Source of the DNA: Anoxybacillus ayderensis
GTDB taxonomy: Bacteria > Bacillota > Bacilli > Bacillales > Anoxybacillaceae
DNA length: 64,000 bases
Direction of reading: 5' to 3'
NCBI RefSeq assembly: GCF_000833605.1
Contig: NZ_JXTG01000003.1
Location: 62,001-126,000 of the forward strand
Shown: in pieces, positions 10,039-19,982 of the stretch
Layout: every line of letters starts with the position of its first letter
Numbering within the stretch: position 1 is the first letter of the stretch
The notes under the pieces: model-generated
The model's input: the letters and a program-made list of their open reading frames with translations, nothing else
Database searches by the model: none
What the model was told of the DNA's origin: nothing
Position numbers and translations under genes: made by a program

Positions 10039-11542
10039 GATTGTCTCCCCCTTGAAATTCCATCATTTTTCGTTCAATTGTTGTCACATTGACGCTCGCT
10101 TCGACGCAATTAGCTAGTTCATCAAATGCCTGCATGCGCAATTGTCGATAAAGAGCTCGTGTAGGAAGTGACGGAAGTTGTTTTTTTCTCCGCACGTCGT
10201 TTAATAAATGATGGCGAAACGCATCGTTATGAAATAGATCGTGCATATATGTTCCAATAATGCGTTCATCTTTCGTTTTACAGCCGTCTGTTTTTCCATT
10301 GAGCGAAATAAGCGGCGCACCGCTTTTTACGATCGAACGTCCCATATGAATTTCATACCCACTCACATGAAACGTTTCGCGTTGAAACGTCAATATCCCT
10401 TCACATAACACCGTCGTTTTTTCACAAGCGAGCGTCGTTTCAATCGGCAGCAAATTTAATCCCTCTATCTCATCGAGTGACGTTTCGACATGAAACGGAT
10501 CTTTTATACGTTCTCCAAGCATTTGATAGCCACCGCAAATACCGATCATGATCGTATCGCTTCGTTCATATAAACGGCGGATCGCTACAAATAATCCTGT
10601 TTCTTTTAAAAACTGCACATCTTCAATCGTATTTTTACTGCCCGGCAAAATAAGTATATCTGGCTCACCTAACAACGACGCGTCCGTCACAAACCGCACC
10701 GAACAGTCCGGCTCGGCAAAAAACGGATCGATATCAGTAAAGTTAGACATGCGCGGATATTGAATGACCGCTACATCGATCGCTTTCGTATCATCTTTTT
10801 TTGTCGCATAACGAGAAAGTGTCACAGAATCTTCCGCATCGATGCGCAAATGCACATATGGAACGACGCCAAGCACCGGCACGCCTGTATATTGCTCGAA
10901 CCAACGCAATCCCGGCTGAAGAAGCGCAACATCGCCACGAAATTTATTAATGATCACCCCGATGACACGTTTCCGATCACACTCATCTAACAACTGCAAT
11001 GTGCCAACTAAACTCGCAAACACTCCTCCGCGCTCAATATCACCAATTAAGACAACGGGAGCATTCGCCATGCGTGCCACGCGCATATTTACAAGCTCAC
11101 GATCGTTCAAATTTACTTCCGCAGGGCTTCCCGCTCCTTCAATGACTAGTCGATCGTATTGTTTCATTAATACATCGAGCGACTGTTGAATAATGTTCAG
11201 TCCCGTATGAAAAAACTCGGTTCGATAAGCACCCGCTTGCATGTTTTTGTACGGTTTTCCATGTACAACAATTTGCGCTTCTTGATCGCGGCTCGGCTTA
11301 ATTAAAATTGGATTCATATACGTCGTCGCTAACACGCCTGCCGCTTCCGCCTGCACTCCTTGCGCGCGTCCGATTTCTTTTCCGTCAATCGTTACGTATG
11401 AATTAAGTGACATATTTTGCGACTTAAACGGTGCCGTTTTCCAACCTTTGCGGGCAAATATGCGACAAAAAGCTGTCGCGATCACACTTTTCCCCGCATC
11501 TGAATGCGTTCCTTGAAACATAATCGGCAGCGCTTTACGCAT
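10028..11542 (-). CDS. cobQ: Cobyric acid synthase (glutamine-dependent)
   Basis: 504 residues, full length for CobQ/CbiP. The N-terminal dethiobiotin-synthetase-like ATPase has GTHSDAGKSVIATAFCRIF and SQNMSLNSYVT; the C-terminal class-I glutamine amidotransferase has the nucleophile Cys in IGICGGYQMLGERI and a late His in GTYMHDLFHND. It amidates the b, d, e and g side chains of adenosylcobyrinic acid a,c-diamide. It overlaps cbiA by eight bases, and RBS GAGGTGAAAGGCG lies inside cbiA. Relative to the B. megaterium cbi operon, this gene is an addition. Confidence 0.96.
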   Translation of the reverse strand: MRKALPIMFQGTHSDAGKSVIATAFCRIFARKGWKTAPFKSQNMSLNSYVTIDGKEIGRAQGVQAEAAGVLATTYMNPILIKPSRDQEAQIVVHGKPYKNMQAGAYRTEFFHTGLNIIQQSLDVLMKQYDRLVIEGAGSPAEVNLNDRELVNMRVARMANAPVVLIGDIERGGVFASLVGTLQLLDECDRKRVIGVIINKFRGDVALLQPGLRWFEQYTGVPVLGVVPYVHLRIDAEDSVTLSRYATKKDDTKAIDVAVIQYPRMSNFTDIDPFFAEPDCSVRFVTDASLLGEPDILILPGSKNTIEDVQFLKETGLFVAIRRLYERSDTIMIGICGGYQMLGERIKDPFHVETSLDEIEGLNLLPIETTLACEKTTVLCEGILTFQRETFHVSGYEIHMGRSIVKSGAPLISLNGKTDGCKTKDERIIGTYMHDLFHNDAFRHHLLNDVRRKKQLPSLPTRALYRQLRMQAFDELANCVEASVNVTTIERKMMEFQGGDNHAL

Positions 11543-12893
11543 CGCCTTTCACCTCGCAGCACGCCTTCAACCACCGCTCAACAAGCAAAGGGTTCGACGG
11601 AAAATAAAAATGAATGTAACCAGCGACTAACCGCTGATCCATATATCCGTCTCGTTTACATCCGCGCAGCCCTTTCGCTTCATATGAAAATTTTTCTTCT
11701 TCGCGTCGAATAAACGTTGAATAATGAAATTCATGTCCTTTCGCTTCATCTTGTTCAAACAAAAAGTTTCCTTCCATTCCTGTCACTTCGCGATATCCGA
11801 GCGCCACAAGCTTTCGATGCATACACACGTGCCCCGGAATGACGCCGACCATCTCGTAATATTGCCCGTCAGTCGTTTCGATGCCTTCTGTTAAATACAT
11901 AAATCCACCGCACTCGGCAAGCGTCGGTAAACCGCGCTGAATGGCTTCGGCAACCGATCGTTTCACTTTTTCGTGACGCGCAAGCTCCGCGGCAAATTCC
12001 TCTGGAAAACCTCCGCCAATGTACAATCCGTGCACATCGTTCGGCACACATTCACCGGCAAGCGGAGAAAAATAAACGAGCGTTGCCCCATACGCCTGAA
12101 GCATTTCTAAATTTTCTTCGTAATAAAAATGAAACGCTGCATCTTTTGCGACAGCCACGCGCACATCGTACGTTTGTTTTGGTGTAAAAAACGGCTCGCT
12201 ATGAAGGACGGTCGTTTCCGCTAGTTTCCATATAGCATCTAAATCGACCGTTTGATCGATGCGCTCACCAAGCCGTTCAAAAAACGGTTGAAGCTCTCCA
12301 CGTTCCACAGATGGAACAAGCCCTAAATGACGCTCTGGAATCGTCAAATCGCTTTCTTTTAACAAATAGCCAACGACAGGAATACCGCATTGTTGTTCAA
12401 TCGCTTCTTTGACGAGGCGAAAATGCCCTTCGCTCCCAACGCGATTCGCAATAACTCCAACAATGCGAACTCGTTTATCAAACAGTTGAAATCCGCGCAC
12501 AACTGCCGCAGCGCTACGCGCCATGCCTGAACAGTCGACAACTAACAAGACAGGGCTTTCGGTGATCATGCTAATTTCTGCAGTGGATCCTTCATTTGTC
12601 GTTGCTCGCTTCCCGTCAAATAACCCCATCACCCCTTCAATAATCGACAAATGCGCTCCTTCGCTCCCATGGCTACATACGTGGCGCACAATTTGTTCAT
12701 TCCCCATCCAACTATCTAAGTTGCGCGAACGTCTTCCTGTTACCGCGGTATGATACGTCGGATCAATATAATCTGGCCCACATTTAAACCCTTGAACAAC
12801 ATATCCTTTTTGTTTAAACGCACTCATTAAACCGAGTGTGATCGTCGTCTTTCCAACACCGCTCCCCGTTCCTGCAACGACAATTCTCCTCAT
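11535..12893 (-). CDS. cbiA: Cobyrinate a,c-diamide synthase
   Basis: 452 residues. The P-loop GTGSGVGKTTITLGL sits at the N-terminus, then FKCGPDYIDPTYHTA and NLDSWM. The C-terminal glutaminase-like domain has YIGGGFPEEFAAEL and the active Cys in LAECGGFMYL. It amidates the a and c carboxylates of cob(II)yrinate using glutamine and ATP. The start is ATG 12893, sharing ATGA with the cbiG stop; the in-frame ATG at 12908 lies inside cbiG. RBS is GGGAGGAACGGAA. Confidence 0.96.
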   Translation of the reverse strand: MRRIVVAGTGSGVGKTTITLGLMSAFKQKGYVVQGFKCGPDYIDPTYHTAVTGRRSRNLDSWMGNEQIVRHVCSHGSEGAHLSIIEGVMGLFDGKRATTNEGSTAEISMITESPVLLVVDCSGMARSAAAVVRGFQLFDKRVRIVGVIANRVGSEGHFRLVKEAIEQQCGIPVVGYLLKESDLTIPERHLGLVPSVERGELQPFFERLGERIDQTVDLDAIWKLAETTVLHSEPFFTPKQTYDVRVAVAKDAAFHFYYEENLEMLQAYGATLVYFSPLAGECVPNDVHGLYIGGGFPEEFAAELARHEKVKRSVAEAIQRGLPTLAECGGFMYLTEGIETTDGQYYEMVGVIPGHVCMHRKLVALGYREVTGMEGNFLFEQDEAKGHEFHYSTFIRREEEKFSYEAKGLRGCKRDGYMDQRLVAGYIHFYFPSNPLLVERWLKACCEVKGDA

Positions 12894-13969
12894 TTCCGTT
12901 CCTCCCAAAGTGCAACAGAAATCGTTACATTTCCGCTCTTTTTTTTCGTTAACACAAGCTTATTTTGTCCGCTATATCGCTTCGCTGCAGGTTCGCTCAC
13001 CCCATATGCTCCCGTGTAGCGGAATACCGTTTCCGAAGGCTCATCGATCGGAACAGTGTTTAACTGCTCAGGCGTGTAAAAAATAAGCGGCCATTGATAT
13101 TTATTTGCGACAGCTAACAACCCTTCTTCATCTTTTTTTAAATCGATCGTGCATAACGCTTTGACACTTTTCATTGAAAAACGAAGCTGTTGTAGCGTTT
13201 CATCAATGACGTGTTCAATTTCTTCTGCGCTCGTCCCACGATTACAGCCGATACCAATGACAATCACTTTTGGACGATATAACACCCCGTTTTGTAAAAT
13301 CGCTTCTTCCTCTTTTTCGAGCAAGCGATGCGTGACAATAAGCGCCGCATCCGGCTTCGCTTCAAGCGCCTCAGCAATCGAATCATATTGCCGAATGTTT
13401 GATGGAATCGGCGTATCATACGTCCACCAATTTCGCTCTCCCGATTCTTGTACAATCGCGACATGTTGCTCATTGACAACCGCAGCGCTCACAGGCGTCA
13501 AATTGTTTTCATTTTCCCATTCCCATCCGAACGAGCGACCGAATAAGTCAACCGCAATCGTTTGCTGCACATCGGATGCTGTCGTAATGACCGGACGAGC
13601 GTCAAGCAAATTCGCCACTTTTTTTGTCAGCTCATTGGCTCCTCCTAAATGACCAGATAATACACTAATGACATGTTCTGCTTTATCATCAATCACAACA
13701 ACAGCAGGATCTGTTTTTTTGTCTTTTAGCAACGGAGCAATCATTCGTACGACGGCACCGAGTGAAATGATGAGAATCAGCCCGCGATACGTTGAAAACA
13801 ATTGCGGCAACAACAATCGAACATTTCCTGAAAATAAATGAATTCCTTTCTCGTGTTCGTCCCCTTTCGCAAATTTATCCGTATAATAAATGTGCGCATG
13901 CGGAAGTTGATCGTATAGCTTTCTCGCAATATGTACCCCGTGTTTTGTAATGGCGACAACAGCATACAT
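12890..13969 (-). CDS. cbiG: Cobalt-precorrin-5A hydrolase
   Basis: 359 residues. It has an N-terminal CbiG domain (YAVVAITKHGVHIARKL), a central part with SVLSGHLGGANELTKKVA (the lactone-opening core) and a C-terminal CbiG/CobE domain with VIGIGCNRGTSAEEIEHVI. It opens the ring-A delta-lactone and releases acetaldehyde, a step found only in the anaerobic pathway. The start is ATG 13969, right after the cbiF stop and with GGGAGGGAAG as ribosome site; the longer reading frame from 14038 lies within cbiF. Confidence 0.94.
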   Translation of the reverse strand: MYAVVAITKHGVHIARKLYDQLPHAHIYYTDKFAKGDEHEKGIHLFSGNVRLLLPQLFSTYRGLILIISLGAVVRMIAPLLKDKKTDPAVVVIDDKAEHVISVLSGHLGGANELTKKVANLLDARPVITTASDVQQTIAVDLFGRSFGWEWENENNLTPVSAAVVNEQHVAIVQESGERNWWTYDTPIPSNIRQYDSIAEALEAKPDAALIVTHRLLEKEEEAILQNGVLYRPKVIVIGIGCNRGTSAEEIEHVIDETLQQLRFSMKSVKALCTIDLKKDEEGLLAVANKYQWPLIFYTPEQLNTVPIDEPSETVFRYTGAYGVSEPAAKRYSGQNKLVLTKKKSGNVTISVALWEERK

Positions 13970-13970
13970 C

Positions 13971-14738
13971 TCACTTCCCTCCCTTGCGATAGCCGTGAGT
14001 AAATGTTTCATCGTACAATTTCGAGCGATACGATTCATCTAGTTCATTCGAAAGCGCCCATCCCGCTAAAATAAGAGCGTGTTGGCGAATGCCGTGACGC
14101 TGCATATCTTCATGAAGCATACCAACCGTTGTGCGTACAATTTTTTCGTCTGGCCACGTCGCCTTATACACAACAACGACAGGCGTTCGATCGCTCCATC
14201 CCGCTTCAAGAAGAGCAGCAGTTATTTTTTTCGTTAACGTCGCGCTTAAAAATAGGGCAATCGTACAATGATGTTTAGCAAGAGAAGCGAGCTGTTCTTT
14301 TTCTGGTACAGGCGTTCTTCCTTCTGCACGCGTAAAAATAACCGTTTGCGTTAAGTTCGGCACCGTCAACTCCACTTGCGCCGCAGCGGCAGCAGCAAAT
14401 GCTGAACTGACTCCTGGTACAATTTCTACGTCGATTCCCTCTTTTTTCAAAAGAGCAATTTGTTCCAACGTCGCTCCATAAATCGACGGATCGCCTGTAT
14501 GAAGCCGCACGACAACGTGTCCTTTCTTTACTTCTTCACACATAAGCGAAACGATTTGTTGTAAATGCATGCCAGACGTACGAAAAATACGCGCTTCTCT
14601 TTTCGCATATGTAAGCAGCTCTTCATTGACGAGTGAATCAGTATAAAAAATCGCATCCGCTCGCTGCAACAACTTCATTCCTCTGACTGTAATTAAATCG
14701 CTCGCTCCCGGACCAGCTCCAACAATATATATTTTCAC
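13971..14738 (-). CDS. cbiF: Cobalt-precorrin-4 C11-methyltransferase
   Basis: 255 residues with the SAM-dependent tetrapyrrole methyltransferase fold: IYIVGAGPGASDLITVRG, FYTDSLVNEELL, VVRLHTGDPSIYGA and [17 protein letters not shown]. It methylates C11 of cobalt-precorrin-4. The start is GTG 14738, which shares GTGA with the cbiL stop (four-base overlap) and follows GGTGGTGAGAAA. The in-frame ATG at 14801 would give an N-terminus unlike the family. Confidence 0.94.
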   Translation of the reverse strand: MKIYIVGAGPGASDLITVRGMKLLQRADAIFYTDSLVNEELLTYAKREARIFRTSGMHLQQIVSLMCEEVKKGHVVVRLHTGDPSIYGATLEQIALLKKEGIDVEIVPGVSSAFAAAAAAQVELTVPNLTQTVIFTRAEGRTPVPEKEQLASLAKHHCTIALFLSATLTKKITAALLEAGWSDRTPVVVVYKATWPDEKIVRTTVGMLHEDMQRHGIRQHALILAGWALSNELDESYRSKLYDETFTHGYRKGGK

Positions 14739-15436
14739 TTTCTCACCACCATCAACGTTAAATATGGCAACGACACATGTTCTAATTGCCCGATGTCCCA
14801 TAGCACTTCTTCATGTGACGTCACTTTCGTCACAACTGCCGCTTTTTTTGTTAAGTTCATCTCTTTTAAAATCGATAAAAGAAGCGGCATCACTTTCGCG
14901 ACTTTTAAAAAAATGACACAATCATGCGCTTCGATCGCTTTTTTCATTGCGTCGTAATCATCTCGTGCGGGAACGATCGCAATCGTCTCATCCCCATCAG
15001 CTAGCGGTAATTGCAACCGTGCTGCCGCCCCATTGATAGAAGAAACACCGGGAACGATTTCGATCGATACATCTGGATATTTCATTTGCATCGTGCGCAT
15101 AAAATGAATACACGTGCTATACAAAAGCGGATCTCCTTCCGTCACGAATGCAACATGTTTTCCTTGGCGCAAATGTTCCCATACATCATTTACCGTTTCA
15201 TCCCATTTTTCGCGCAGCACGTTTTCATCTTTTGTCATCGGAAAAACGAGGCCAAGCATATGCTTTTCGGATGGGGAAAAGTATGCCTCTACAATTTGTT
15301 GCGCATAACTTTTACTGCCGTTTGTCTTTTTCGGATAGGCAATGACATCTGCTTCTTTTAAACGCCGAAACGCTTTTACCGTCAATAGTTCAGGATCGCC
15401 CGGACCAACGCCTATGCCATATAACTTACCGATCAT
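14735..15436 (-). CDS. cbiL: Cobalt-precorrin-2 C20-methyltransferase
   Basis: 233 residues of the same methyltransferase fold: [46 protein letters not shown] and [19 protein letters not shown], the last typical of CbiL. It adds the C20 methyl later lost on ring contraction. ATG 15436 has AAAGGA eight bases upstream; ATG 15445 is an alternative. It overlaps the end of cbiET by 11 bases. Confidence 0.94.
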   Translation of the reverse strand: MIGKLYGIGVGPGDPELLTVKAFRRLKEADVIAYPKKTNGSKSYAQQIVEAYFSPSEKHMLGLVFPMTKDENVLREKWDETVNDVWEHLRQGKHVAFVTEGDPLLYSTCIHFMRTMQMKYPDVSIEIVPGVSSINGAAARLQLPLADGDETIAIVPARDDYDAMKKAIEAHDCVIFLKVAKVMPLLLSILKEMNLTKKAAVVTKVTSHEEVLWDIGQLEHVSLPYLTLMVVRK

Positions 15437-16637
15437 TTTTTTCATCCTTTCGTGCTGAAATAATATAAATTGGATTTAACGCATCAAAACGTGTCAATTG
15501 TAAAATCGGTTTGCTTCGTGAAAATTGGGCAAGCAAAATATCGGCATGATACCCATATTGCCGAAACGCTTCCATCGCTTCATATAGCGTTTCAATCGTC
15601 ACCGCATTCACGACGATGCGTCCCCCTTGTTTTAACCGTGCGCAACAAACCGCAACAATATCCCGTAAACTTCCTGATGTCCCTCCAATAAAGACGGCAT
15701 CTGGATCAGGAAACTGTTCTAAATGTTCTGGCGCTCGACCGTGAACAAGTGTAAAATCCGCACGAAACTTTTTCATATTTTTCTGACATATTTCTATGTC
15801 ATGAGCGTTTTTCTCAATCGCAAATATGGCTCCTTCACGAGCCATTTTTGCTGCTTCAATCGCTACCGATCCTGTACACGTCCCGATATCCCACACGACG
15901 CTTTTTTCATGAAGGCAAAGCGCTTGCAAGCTTAAGACGCGAACTTCTTTTTTCGTAATAAGCCCTTTTTCTGGTTTCCGCTGAAAAAACTCTTCATCCT
16001 CTATACCAAACGTCCAACTCGGTCCTTTATGGACACGTCGTAAAACAACAATATTTAAGGAAGCGAACATACCATCTTTCATCTCTTCTAACGTCATAAA
16101 TCGACAACGTTCGTTTTCTCCCCCAAGGTTCTCCCCAACAAACGCCTCATATTCTGTCATCCCATATTCTAAAAGATATGAAGCAATCGCACGTGGATCG
16201 TTCGTTTCATCTGTTAAAATGGCTACTTTTTCTTTTCCATCTATACGCTGAGCAAGCCCTTTCATCGAACGTCCATGCAAACTAACGACATATGCATCGT
16301 GCCAGCTTTCCCCCATTTTCGCAAACGCCCATTGGAGCGAACTAACAGAGGGGTATACTTCAATCGGAACTTTTTTCGCTAAATAGCTACCGATCCCGTA
16401 AAATAGCGGATCACCGGATGCTAAAATGACCGTTTTTTTCGGCTCGTTTACAAGTGTGGCTAAAAGCGATGATAAGTTGCTTCGAATGACGATTTTTTCC
16501 CCTTTGTAGTGCGGAAAAAAAGATAGGTGCCTTTCTCCGCCAACGAGCCGCTCGCTTTCATGAATCCATTGTTCATACAGCGAAGGAAGAGAATCTGTTC
16601 CATCAGCTCCAATTCCGATTAATTTCATTCGCTCCAT
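15426..16637 (-). CDS. cbiET: Fused cobalt-precorrin-7 C5-methyltransferase / C15-methyltransferase (decarboxylating), CbiE-CbiT
   Basis: 403 residues joining CbiE (about 1-200; [27 protein letters not shown]) to CbiT (about 215-403; [43 protein letters not shown]). The fusion corresponds to CobL of the aerobic pathway. It methylates C5 and C15 and decarboxylates the ring-C acetate. ATG 16637 has GGTG seven bases upstream; ATG 16628 matches family starts better, but its GGAG is only three bases away, so the start is uncertain by three codons. It overlaps cbiD by 35 bases. Confidence 0.93.
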   Translation of the reverse strand: MERMKLIGIGADGTDSLPSLYEQWIHESERLVGGERHLSFFPHYKGEKIVIRSNLSSLLATLVNEPKKTVILASGDPLFYGIGSYLAKKVPIEVYPSVSSLQWAFAKMGESWHDAYVVSLHGRSMKGLAQRIDGKEKVAILTDETNDPRAIASYLLEYGMTEYEAFVGENLGGENERCRFMTLEEMKDGMFASLNIVVLRRVHKGPSWTFGIEDEEFFQRKPEKGLITKKEVRVLSLQALCLHEKSVVWDIGTCTGSVAIEAAKMAREGAIFAIEKNAHDIEICQKNMKKFRADFTLVHGRAPEHLEQFPDPDAVFIGGTSGSLRDIVAVCCARLKQGGRIVVNAVTIETLYEAMEAFRQYGYHADILLAQFSRSKPILQLTRFDALNPIYIISARKDEKNDR

Positions 16638-17715
16638 CGTTTCGCACCGCCCTTCCTAACCGTTGTCCTTTTAATGTATAAAGTGTCGTTTCAACGATCA
16701 TTCCTCCATTCACTTCCCGCAACGCATGTTGACAACAATAATCACATAACAAATCGAAAAACGATAAATATCCTGCTTCGTACATCATATCTCCAACTTG
16801 TGACGCGGTATTCGCTTGTTTCACCGCTTCAACGAGGGGTATCGGAGCACCTGCTTGCTTCGCAACATCTGCTAAAAACTGAAAGTCAACAGGCGCACTT
16901 TTGGAATGAACCATCATGATGCCTTGGGCGACTTTTGAAAATTTCCCCATCATCCCAACGAGCGACACCGTTTGAATCCCAAGCCTTTTGCATTGTTTCA
17001 ACGTAAATCCAACAAAATCGCCCATTTCAATAAATGCTTCTTCTTTCAAATGAGGATATTGTTTCATCGCATACGTTTCGCTTCTTCCACCTGTCGTGAC
17101 AACAACGTGATCACAGCCGCAAGCCACCGCCACTTCGAGCGCGCGTACAATACTTGCTCGATACGCGGACGTGGAAAACGGAACGACGATGCCACGAGTT
17201 CCTAAAATAGAAATGCCACCAACGATCCCAAGGCGCGCGTTTAACGTTTTTTTCGCTATTTCCTCTCCATTTGGAACAGAAATGATAATGCGTACTCCAC
17301 ATGTTAAACGATGCTCGGTCAGTAAATGACGGGCGACGTCCGTCATCATTTGACGCGGTACGGGATTGATCGCTGCTTCGCCAACTGGAATAGGCAATCC
17401 CGGTTTCGTTGCTCTTCCGACTCCTTCTCCTCCGTCAATATGAATTCCTTCTTCCGTCCAGCAAACCGTCGCAACAATAGAAGCACCGTGCGTCACATCA
17501 GGATCGTCTCCCCCGTCTTTCACCACGGTCGCGCTCGCTCGATCTTTCTCAATTTCACAAGAAACGATCGGAAAAGTGACTTCTCGCCCGATCGGCAACA
17601 TAATTGTCGCTTCTGTTTGTTTCCTTCCAGTAATAAGCGCACATAACGCCGCTTTTGTCGCGGCCGTTGCACATGCGCCAGTTGTATATCCTTCGCGCAA
17701 TTTTTCTTTCTCCAT
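16603..17715 (-). CDS. cbiD: Cobalt-precorrin-5B C1-methyltransferase
   Basis: 370 residues with the CbiD signature [19 protein letters not shown] at the N-terminus, [13 protein letters not shown], a glycine-rich [19 protein letters not shown] and [13 protein letters not shown]. It methylates C1 in the anaerobic pathway. RBS GCGGGAATAAG precedes ATG 17715, two bases after the cbiC stop. CbiD has no counterpart fold in the aerobic route, which, with CbiG and CbiX, fixes this as the oxygen-independent pathway. Confidence 0.95.
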   Translation of the reverse strand: MEKEKLREGYTTGACATAATKAALCALITGRKQTEATIMLPIGREVTFPIVSCEIEKDRASATVVKDGGDDPDVTHGASIVATVCWTEEGIHIDGGEGVGRATKPGLPIPVGEAAINPVPRQMMTDVARHLLTEHRLTCGVRIIISVPNGEEIAKKTLNARLGIVGGISILGTRGIVVPFSTSAYRASIVRALEVAVACGCDHVVVTTGGRSETYAMKQYPHLKEEAFIEMGDFVGFTLKQCKRLGIQTVSLVGMMGKFSKVAQGIMMVHSKSAPVDFQFLADVAKQAGAPIPLVEAVKQANTASQVGDMMYEAGYLSFFDLLCDYCCQHALREVNGGMIVETTLYTLKGQRLGRAVRNDGANEINRNWS

Positions 17716-17717
17716 AC

Positions 17718-18365
17718 TTATTCCCGCTCCGCTAAAATAGACAAGGCATTTAAAGCGGCAACCGTAACCGTGCTCCCCCCTTTTCGTCCAACGTTCGTAA
17801 TAAACGGCACGTCAAGCTTTGCTAATTCCTCTTTCGATTCCGCTGCCGAAACAAAGCCGACCGGTAAACCGATAATGAGCCCTGGGCGCGCTTCACCTTC
17901 TTTCACAAGGCGAATAAGCTCAAGAAGCGCTGTCGGCGCATTCCCGATCGCAAATATCCCTCCATCCGCCTCCTTTACTGCTTTGCGCATCGCAACAATC
18001 GCGCGCGTCGTGTTTAATCGCTTCGCCTCTTTCATGACATCATCATCAGAAATATACACGTGCACACTCCCACCATATTTTTCAAGACGCGCTTTATTAA
18101 TTCCAACTTGCACCATTTGTACATCAGCGACGACTTTTTTTCCTGCGCGAATCGCTGAAATGCCCGCTTCAATCGCACGTGGATGAAACAATAAACTTTT
18201 CCCTAATTCAAAATCGGCGCTCGCATGAATGACGCGCTGAACAACCGCATATTGTTCGTTTGAAAACGAGTGTTCTCCTATTTCTTCATCAATGATTTGG
18301 AAGCTCTTTTGTTCAATTTGTTCTGGTTGCACAGTTACCGGGCGAAACGTTGTTCGAAAATCCAT
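17718..18365 (-). CDS. cbiC: Cobalt-precorrin-8 methylmutase
   Basis: 215 residues: the catalytic His in LLFHPRAIEAGISAIRAG, followed by VVADVQMVQVGINK, AIGNAPTALLELI and GLPVGFVSAAESKEEL. It moves the C11 methyl to C12 to give cobyrinic acid. AAAGGAGAAAAATAA precedes ATG 18365, immediately after the cbiJ stop. Confidence 0.96.
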   Translation of the reverse strand: MDFRTTFRPVTVQPEQIEQKSFQIIDEEIGEHSFSNEQYAVVQRVIHASADFELGKSLLFHPRAIEAGISAIRAGKKVVADVQMVQVGINKARLEKYGGSVHVYISDDDVMKEAKRLNTTRAIVAMRKAVKEADGGIFAIGNAPTALLELIRLVKEGEARPGLIIGLPVGFVSAAESKEELAKLDVPFITNVGRKGGSTVTVAALNALSILAERE

Positions 18366-19142
18366 TTATTTTTCTCCTTTCATTTTTATTTCCCCCAACG
18401 CGCGAATGACGTCAGAAAACTCATGATAAACGACAGGATAAGAAAGTTTCGGACGGCGAATAACGACCGTTTCAATGCCAAGTTCTTGGGCTGCAGCAAT
18501 TTTTTCATCGACAAATCCCACTCGTCCACTTTCTTTCGTCACAAGAAGCGTCACACCGAAATGTTGCATCAAAGCGATATCTAATTGTTTCGTAAATGGA
18601 CCTTGCATCGCGATAATGTTTTCTTGCGGAAAGCGCAATCGTTCACACAATTCCATGTTGTCTTTTCGCGGCAACATGCGGGCAATTAAACGAACATCAG
18701 GAAGCGGAAGCAACATATCAGCAAAAATCGGCAACGTTTTACTGCCCGTCGTCAACATCACTACCCCTTTTTTATTTGCAGCATACTGTGCTGCTGCTTC
18801 ATAACTATCAACAAATGTGACGCGATCGTACGTAATGACGCTTTCTTTTCGTTCATACCGAATATACGGGACATTTGCTTCTTCTGCTGCTTTCATCGCT
18901 TGACGCGACGCTTCTTCTGCAAACGGATGGCTCGCATCAACAATCGCTGTCACTCTATGTTGCTGGATAAGCTGAACCATTTCACACGCTGTTAAACGCC
19001 CGACATGCGCATGCAATCCAACATGTGCCATTTGTTCTGCTGCATGCTCTGTCACAACTGTTGCAAACACATCGTATCCAGCATCGCGAATCGCTAAAGC
19101 CAATTGACGTGCATCACTCGTTCCAGATAACATCATAATCAT
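18366..19142 (-). CDS. cbiJ: Precorrin-6A / cobalt-precorrin-6A reductase
   Basis: 258 residues, CbiJ/CobK family: MMLSGTSDARQLALAIRD, VGRLTACEMVQLIQQH, AIVDASHPFAEEASRQAM and VTKESGRVGFVDEKIAAA near the end. It reduces the corrin precursor with a nicotinamide cofactor. The start is ATG 19142 with GAGGTG at six-base spacing overlapping the cbiX stop. The longer frame from 19196 only reads the His-codon repeat of cbiX in another frame. Confidence 0.93.
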   Translation of the reverse strand: MIMMLSGTSDARQLALAIRDAGYDVFATVVTEHAAEQMAHVGLHAHVGRLTACEMVQLIQQHRVTAIVDASHPFAEEASRQAMKAAEEANVPYIRYERKESVITYDRVTFVDSYEAAAQYAANKKGVVMLTTGSKTLPIFADMLLPLPDVRLIARMLPRKDNMELCERLRFPQENIIAMQGPFTKQLDIALMQHFGVTLLVTKESGRVGFVDEKIAAAQELGIETVVIRRPKLSYPVVYHEFSDVIRALGEIKMKGEK

Positions 19143-19152
19143 TCGTTTCACC

Positions 19153-19977
19153 TCAATGGTCGTGATGATGGTGGTGATGATGATGTTCAGCGACATGAAT
19201 GCGATATTGACACGTATCGCAATTCATTTGCACGGAATCACTCATTGCTTCTTGTAACCGATCGAGCACAATCGTCTGTAGCGACGGATGAAAACCGAAA
19301 TAATGCCCAAGTATAAACGAAATGTGCGGATACGCGCTTTGAAACTCGGAAACTTTCTTTTCTAATCGCTTAATGAGCACGCCTGTAAATAAAAAGTAAG
19401 GTAAAACAACGATTTTTTTTGCACCGAGCTTGACACATCTTACGACTGCCTCATCTAATGACGGATTTGTGACGCCCATAAACGCAGGTTCAACGATCGC
19501 CTGTTTATTTCGCTCCCAAAATAAACGGGCAATTTTATATAAATCGCTATTGGCATCTGGATCGCTCCCGCCGCGCCCAAGCAAAATGATCGCTGTATGC
19601 TCATCTAAAACAACCTCTGCTTCTTTTAAACGATCTTGTAAAATCGTAAACGTTGCATCGTGAATGCCAAGCGGTCGTCCATACGTAAACGAAACATGCG
19701 GATAGCGTTGTTTCGCTTCGTCAATGGCTGCTGGAATATGTAATTTCGAATGACCAGCTGGTAACAAAATAATTGGAATGATGATGACATCTTTCGCTCC
19801 CTGTTCCACACAATGGGCAATGCCGTCAATGACCGATGGAACACCAAACTCTAAAAAACATGTATGCACATAAAACGTTTCATCGATTTGCGGACGGATC
19901 GTTTGTACAAACTGGCGAACTTGTTCGTTCCCTTCTTCATCACGGCTTCCGTGTCCAACAAATAAAACAGCTTTCAT
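19153..19977 (-). CDS. cbiX: Sirohydrochlorin cobaltochelatase with Cys motif and His tail
   Basis: 274 residues, the long two-domain CbiX: VLFVGHGSRDEEGNEQVR at the N-terminus and a repeat with ILLGRGGSDPDANSDLYK, each half carrying chelatase His/Glu residues. It inserts cobalt into sirohydrochlorin. The tail holds MNCDTC (MXCXXC, which binds a 4Fe-4S centre in the characterised B. megaterium enzyme) and then eight consecutive His plus DH, a likely metal-storage tail. The start is ATG 19977 after GGGGAGTG; ATG 19995 is in the intergenic region near cbiH60. The tail DNA is a CAT/CAC repeat that may slip. Confidence 0.95.
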   Translation of the reverse strand: MKAVLFVGHGSRDEEGNEQVRQFVQTIRPQIDETFYVHTCFLEFGVPSVIDGIAHCVEQGAKDVIIIPIILLPAGHSKLHIPAAIDEAKQRYPHVSFTYGRPLGIHDATFTILQDRLKEAEVVLDEHTAIILLGRGGSDPDANSDLYKIARLFWERNKQAIVEPAFMGVTNPSLDEAVVRCVKLGAKKIVVLPYFLFTGVLIKRLEKKVSEFQSAYPHISFILGHYFGFHPSLQTIVLDRLQEAMSDSVQMNCDTCQYRIHVAEHHHHHHHHDH

Positions 19978-19982
19978 CTTTT

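Noticed and set aside
13149-13652. 167-codon plus-strand frame opposite cbiG
   Set aside because: The minus-strand cbiG has clear family motifs over the same bases; the plus-strand product is Ser/Cys-rich with no known pattern.
19143-19196. Possible longer N-terminus of cbiJ (start at 19196)
   Set aside because: The extra codons are the His-repeat DNA of cbiX read in another frame; ATG 19142 has a proper ribosome site.
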